Shown here: in pieces, positions 61,736-64,000 of the stretch | Numbering within the stretch: position 1 is the first letter of the stretch | Layout: each line of letters opens with the position of its first letter | DNA from: Larus michahellis | Taxonomy: Eukaryota; Chordata; Aves; Charadriiformes; Laridae | Length of the DNA stretch: 64,000 nt | NCBI RefSeq assembly: GCF_964199755.1 | Contig: NC_133896.1 | Coordinates: 62,103,142-62,167,141 of the forward strand | Direction: 5' to 3' | Made by a program: the position numbers and the translations under genes | The notes under the pieces: model-generated | What the model was told of the DNA's origin: nothing | Databases searched by the model: none | What the model saw: the letters and a program-made list of their open reading frames with translations, nothing else

Positions 61736-64000
61736 GGTGACATCTAACATCCATCTTATGCGCAAGCGGATCTGCACCCACAGAGCAGCCGTTTGACAGA
61801 GGCGACTGCGTCGTGACTTAAGGTGGCAACAGCCAGCTGGAGTTCACTGAAACACTCCCACTGATTACCTTTGGACCAAGACAAAGATAAGGAGGAAAGT
61901 TCTGAAGTTCACTCAGAAATGGGAAAGAAAGTCAGCTTCTTCTGCTTCTTCCTGATAAATTTTGAGTATAAGCTAAGAAAAGAAGCAGAGGGCAAAAGAT
62001 AAAAGAAAATTCAGGCACCCTCCTATTAAGCCAAAAGCCATGCAATAAACTACTAATGTACTTCCAGGGACACTGTCCCTAATTTGACCTTGCAGTTCTG
62101 CTCAAAAACATTAAGCCAACATTTCAGAGACAGGAGAAAGGCAGAGGGGATATATGTTAAAGAGAGAAAGAACGAAGGGAGGGAGGGGGAGGGAAGGCAG
62201 AAGAATAAACAAGCTTTTGCGACAGCAGGAAGCTCTCTCTTAATTCTGAGATAATGAAACGCTTCTAACCAGGCCCAACTGCTGAATATTACAAGAGCCA
62301 TCATCTCGTGTGGGTTGCACGCAGCTTTATTTTCTACTCCCCTGCATGGACTGAATATGATTCACAGCACAGTCACAGGAAACAGTCATTACTATTTATT
62401 TGGAGCAAGATGAGTGACTGCTCTAAACAGCATCAACTGCACCTGCGATAGCGCAGAGAATCTTTTTTTATTAAGCACACCCGTGCCCTCTTTTTTCCCC
62501 TTCTTCTCTTCAATATTCTCTTCACAAAGAGCATTTTATTACAGTGCTGGCTGCGTAGTTCAAAAAGGGAAGAGGCAAATTTACAACGATCATTAGAGAA
62601 GATGCAGAAGCATGGCAGCAAACATGAGCTTCACCACTTCGTGCGCACAGAAACATCCGCACACCGTGCACACGCCACACAAACAAACACAAAGCGACAA
62701 TTCATGAAGTATAGCTAGTTATAATACAATTATAATATAATAATAAGCCTGGCTGCGGGTGAGCCTCCTCATCCCCATTTTGTACTTTTGCTGCGGCTAG
62801 CACATGTCAGAACACCCCGAACTCACTCTGCTCCCAAAAAGCTGACAGCCCCCGAAAACAGCTCGTCTCCCTCAGCCCCCAGTGCAGATCCTCCGTTTTT
62901 CTTTACACGACACTGCTCGCAATTTTGCTGCAGCAATTTATCTCTGGCTACACAGAGAGGTGAGCAGCCTGCTCCCCAGCTTGCTGCTGCTTTCCCTCCT
63001 GCCGTACTTTAGCAGCCGATGCTGAAGCCTCCCTGGCCCCCCAAAACACTGCACCAACGAGGTGACGGGGCCTCAGCTAATTCCCACCCCGCCGTTATTC
63101 CCCCCCTTCAGCAGTCTCTGCCGATGAAGGTACGCTTTTAGACTGCTACTTAGAATTTAATATACAGCTATAGAAAATTCAGAGCACTCAAAGCACAGAC
63201 CTCTCTCTCGTCTATAGCCTTTATTGCCCAAGTGCATGCACCTGATGTGCTTATAAAAAATGTCCTTGCTGGCAAAATCCTCTTAAAATGGCACAGCTCT
63301 GTTTTCTGCTGGTTTCAGGCCAATGGTACGGAGAAGCTAACGCCATTTCATCCCTCTGCTGTAGGTATCAGTGTCTCAAGTACCTACATCCTGTGATGCC
63401 ATTAAAAGCTTCAGGAGATTAAAAGTGTGGGGTTTCTTGTTTGTCTAACAAAGTAAGGTACTTCACAGAATAATGGATTGCTCTTGAAAACTACTACTCC
63501 TAATAGCGGTGAACAGATGCACAGATTGGATTGTTTTTCCATAGTGAACTCGGCTATTTATTTTTTTAAATTATGTGTGGCCCCCGGAGCAAGCGCGATT
63601 TCAGATCACAACATTTACAGGAATGTCCTGTTTCTGTATGGTCACTCTAACACTACACCTGACTGACACAAAGAACGGTCCCTCGCCAAAGAGGGGGCAG
63701 CGCCGAGCCCAGCACCCTCACGCACGAGAGGCCACGGTGAGACCAAGACCGCAAAGGAGAGCAAGAAGGAGGTACAGAGCGTGGAAGAGGGGACACGTAA
63801 TGGAGGGGAGAAGGGGGGAGCAAGGACTTTACGGTGACCTGCACTCTGTTTACACCCCAGCAGTGTGGTGATCACCTGTACACCCGGCACCCAGACGCTA
63901 AAGCAAATTTGCATAGATAAAAAGATGGGGGGGGGGGGAAATGTATCAATAGGGTTAATAGATAAACCGCTAAAAACTGCTTTGGACCAGACTACAAGCG
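61736..64000 (-). other. Non-coding, presumed TBXAS1 intron
   Basis: 2.3 kb. Features are a G4-capable purine tract (62177-62193) and a G-run near 63929-63941. No coding exon recognised. Confidence 0.5.
62177..62193 (+). other. Compact G-quadruplex candidate
   Basis: GGG-A-GGG-A-GGGGG-A-GGG: four runs with single-A loops, inside a polypurine stretch (62157-62200). Confidence 0.85.

Overview
The window looks like avian nuclear DNA. The evidence is two vertebrate genes with bird-sized introns, two CR1 LINE fragments carrying the CR1 (CATAGAAT)-type 3' end, and a solo LTR of a type I recall as common in neoavian genomes. The species cannot be read from the sequence. The LTR makes a non-galliform bird more likely, but that is an inference from memory of repeat families.

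Layout: (1) Positions 1-13.6 kb hold the 3' part of PARP12 on the + strand. Ten coding exons (24..11541, 1,569 nt, 522 residues) carry CCCH zinc fingers, two WWE modules and a complete PARP/ART catalytic domain, followed by a 3' UTR with a good AATAAA at 13613. The N-terminal exon(s) lie to the left of the window. (2) 13.6-19.0 kb is a gene-poor stretch between two convergent genes. (3) 19.0-24.8 kb holds the last three recognisable coding exons of TBXAS1 (thromboxane A synthase, CYP5A1) on the - strand, including the ExxR and heme-cysteine motifs. (4) 24.8-64 kb contains no coding exon I can identify. It is most simply read as upstream TBXAS1 intron(s), carrying CR1 fragments at 48.55-49.17 kb and 60.50-61.74 kb, several decayed ancient amniote repeats, simple repeats and G-rich tracts.

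The tail-to-tail PARP12/TBXAS1 order matches what I know of the human 7q34 locus, which supports both calls. The two genes have unrelated jobs (interferon-linked mono-ADP-ribosylation; prostanoid synthesis), so their proximity is synteny and not a pathway. No new biological system is evident. The items most worth a second look are: an apparent 1-nt frame disruption near the TBXAS1 C-terminus; a 7-copy 24-bp repeat in a PARP12 intron in which every unit carries a splice-acceptor-like TTTTGCAG; the absence of a recognisable TBXAS1 I-helix exon in 39 kb; a TAAT-rich block near 50.1-50.35 kb that may be a conserved element; and several strong G-quadruplex candidates.
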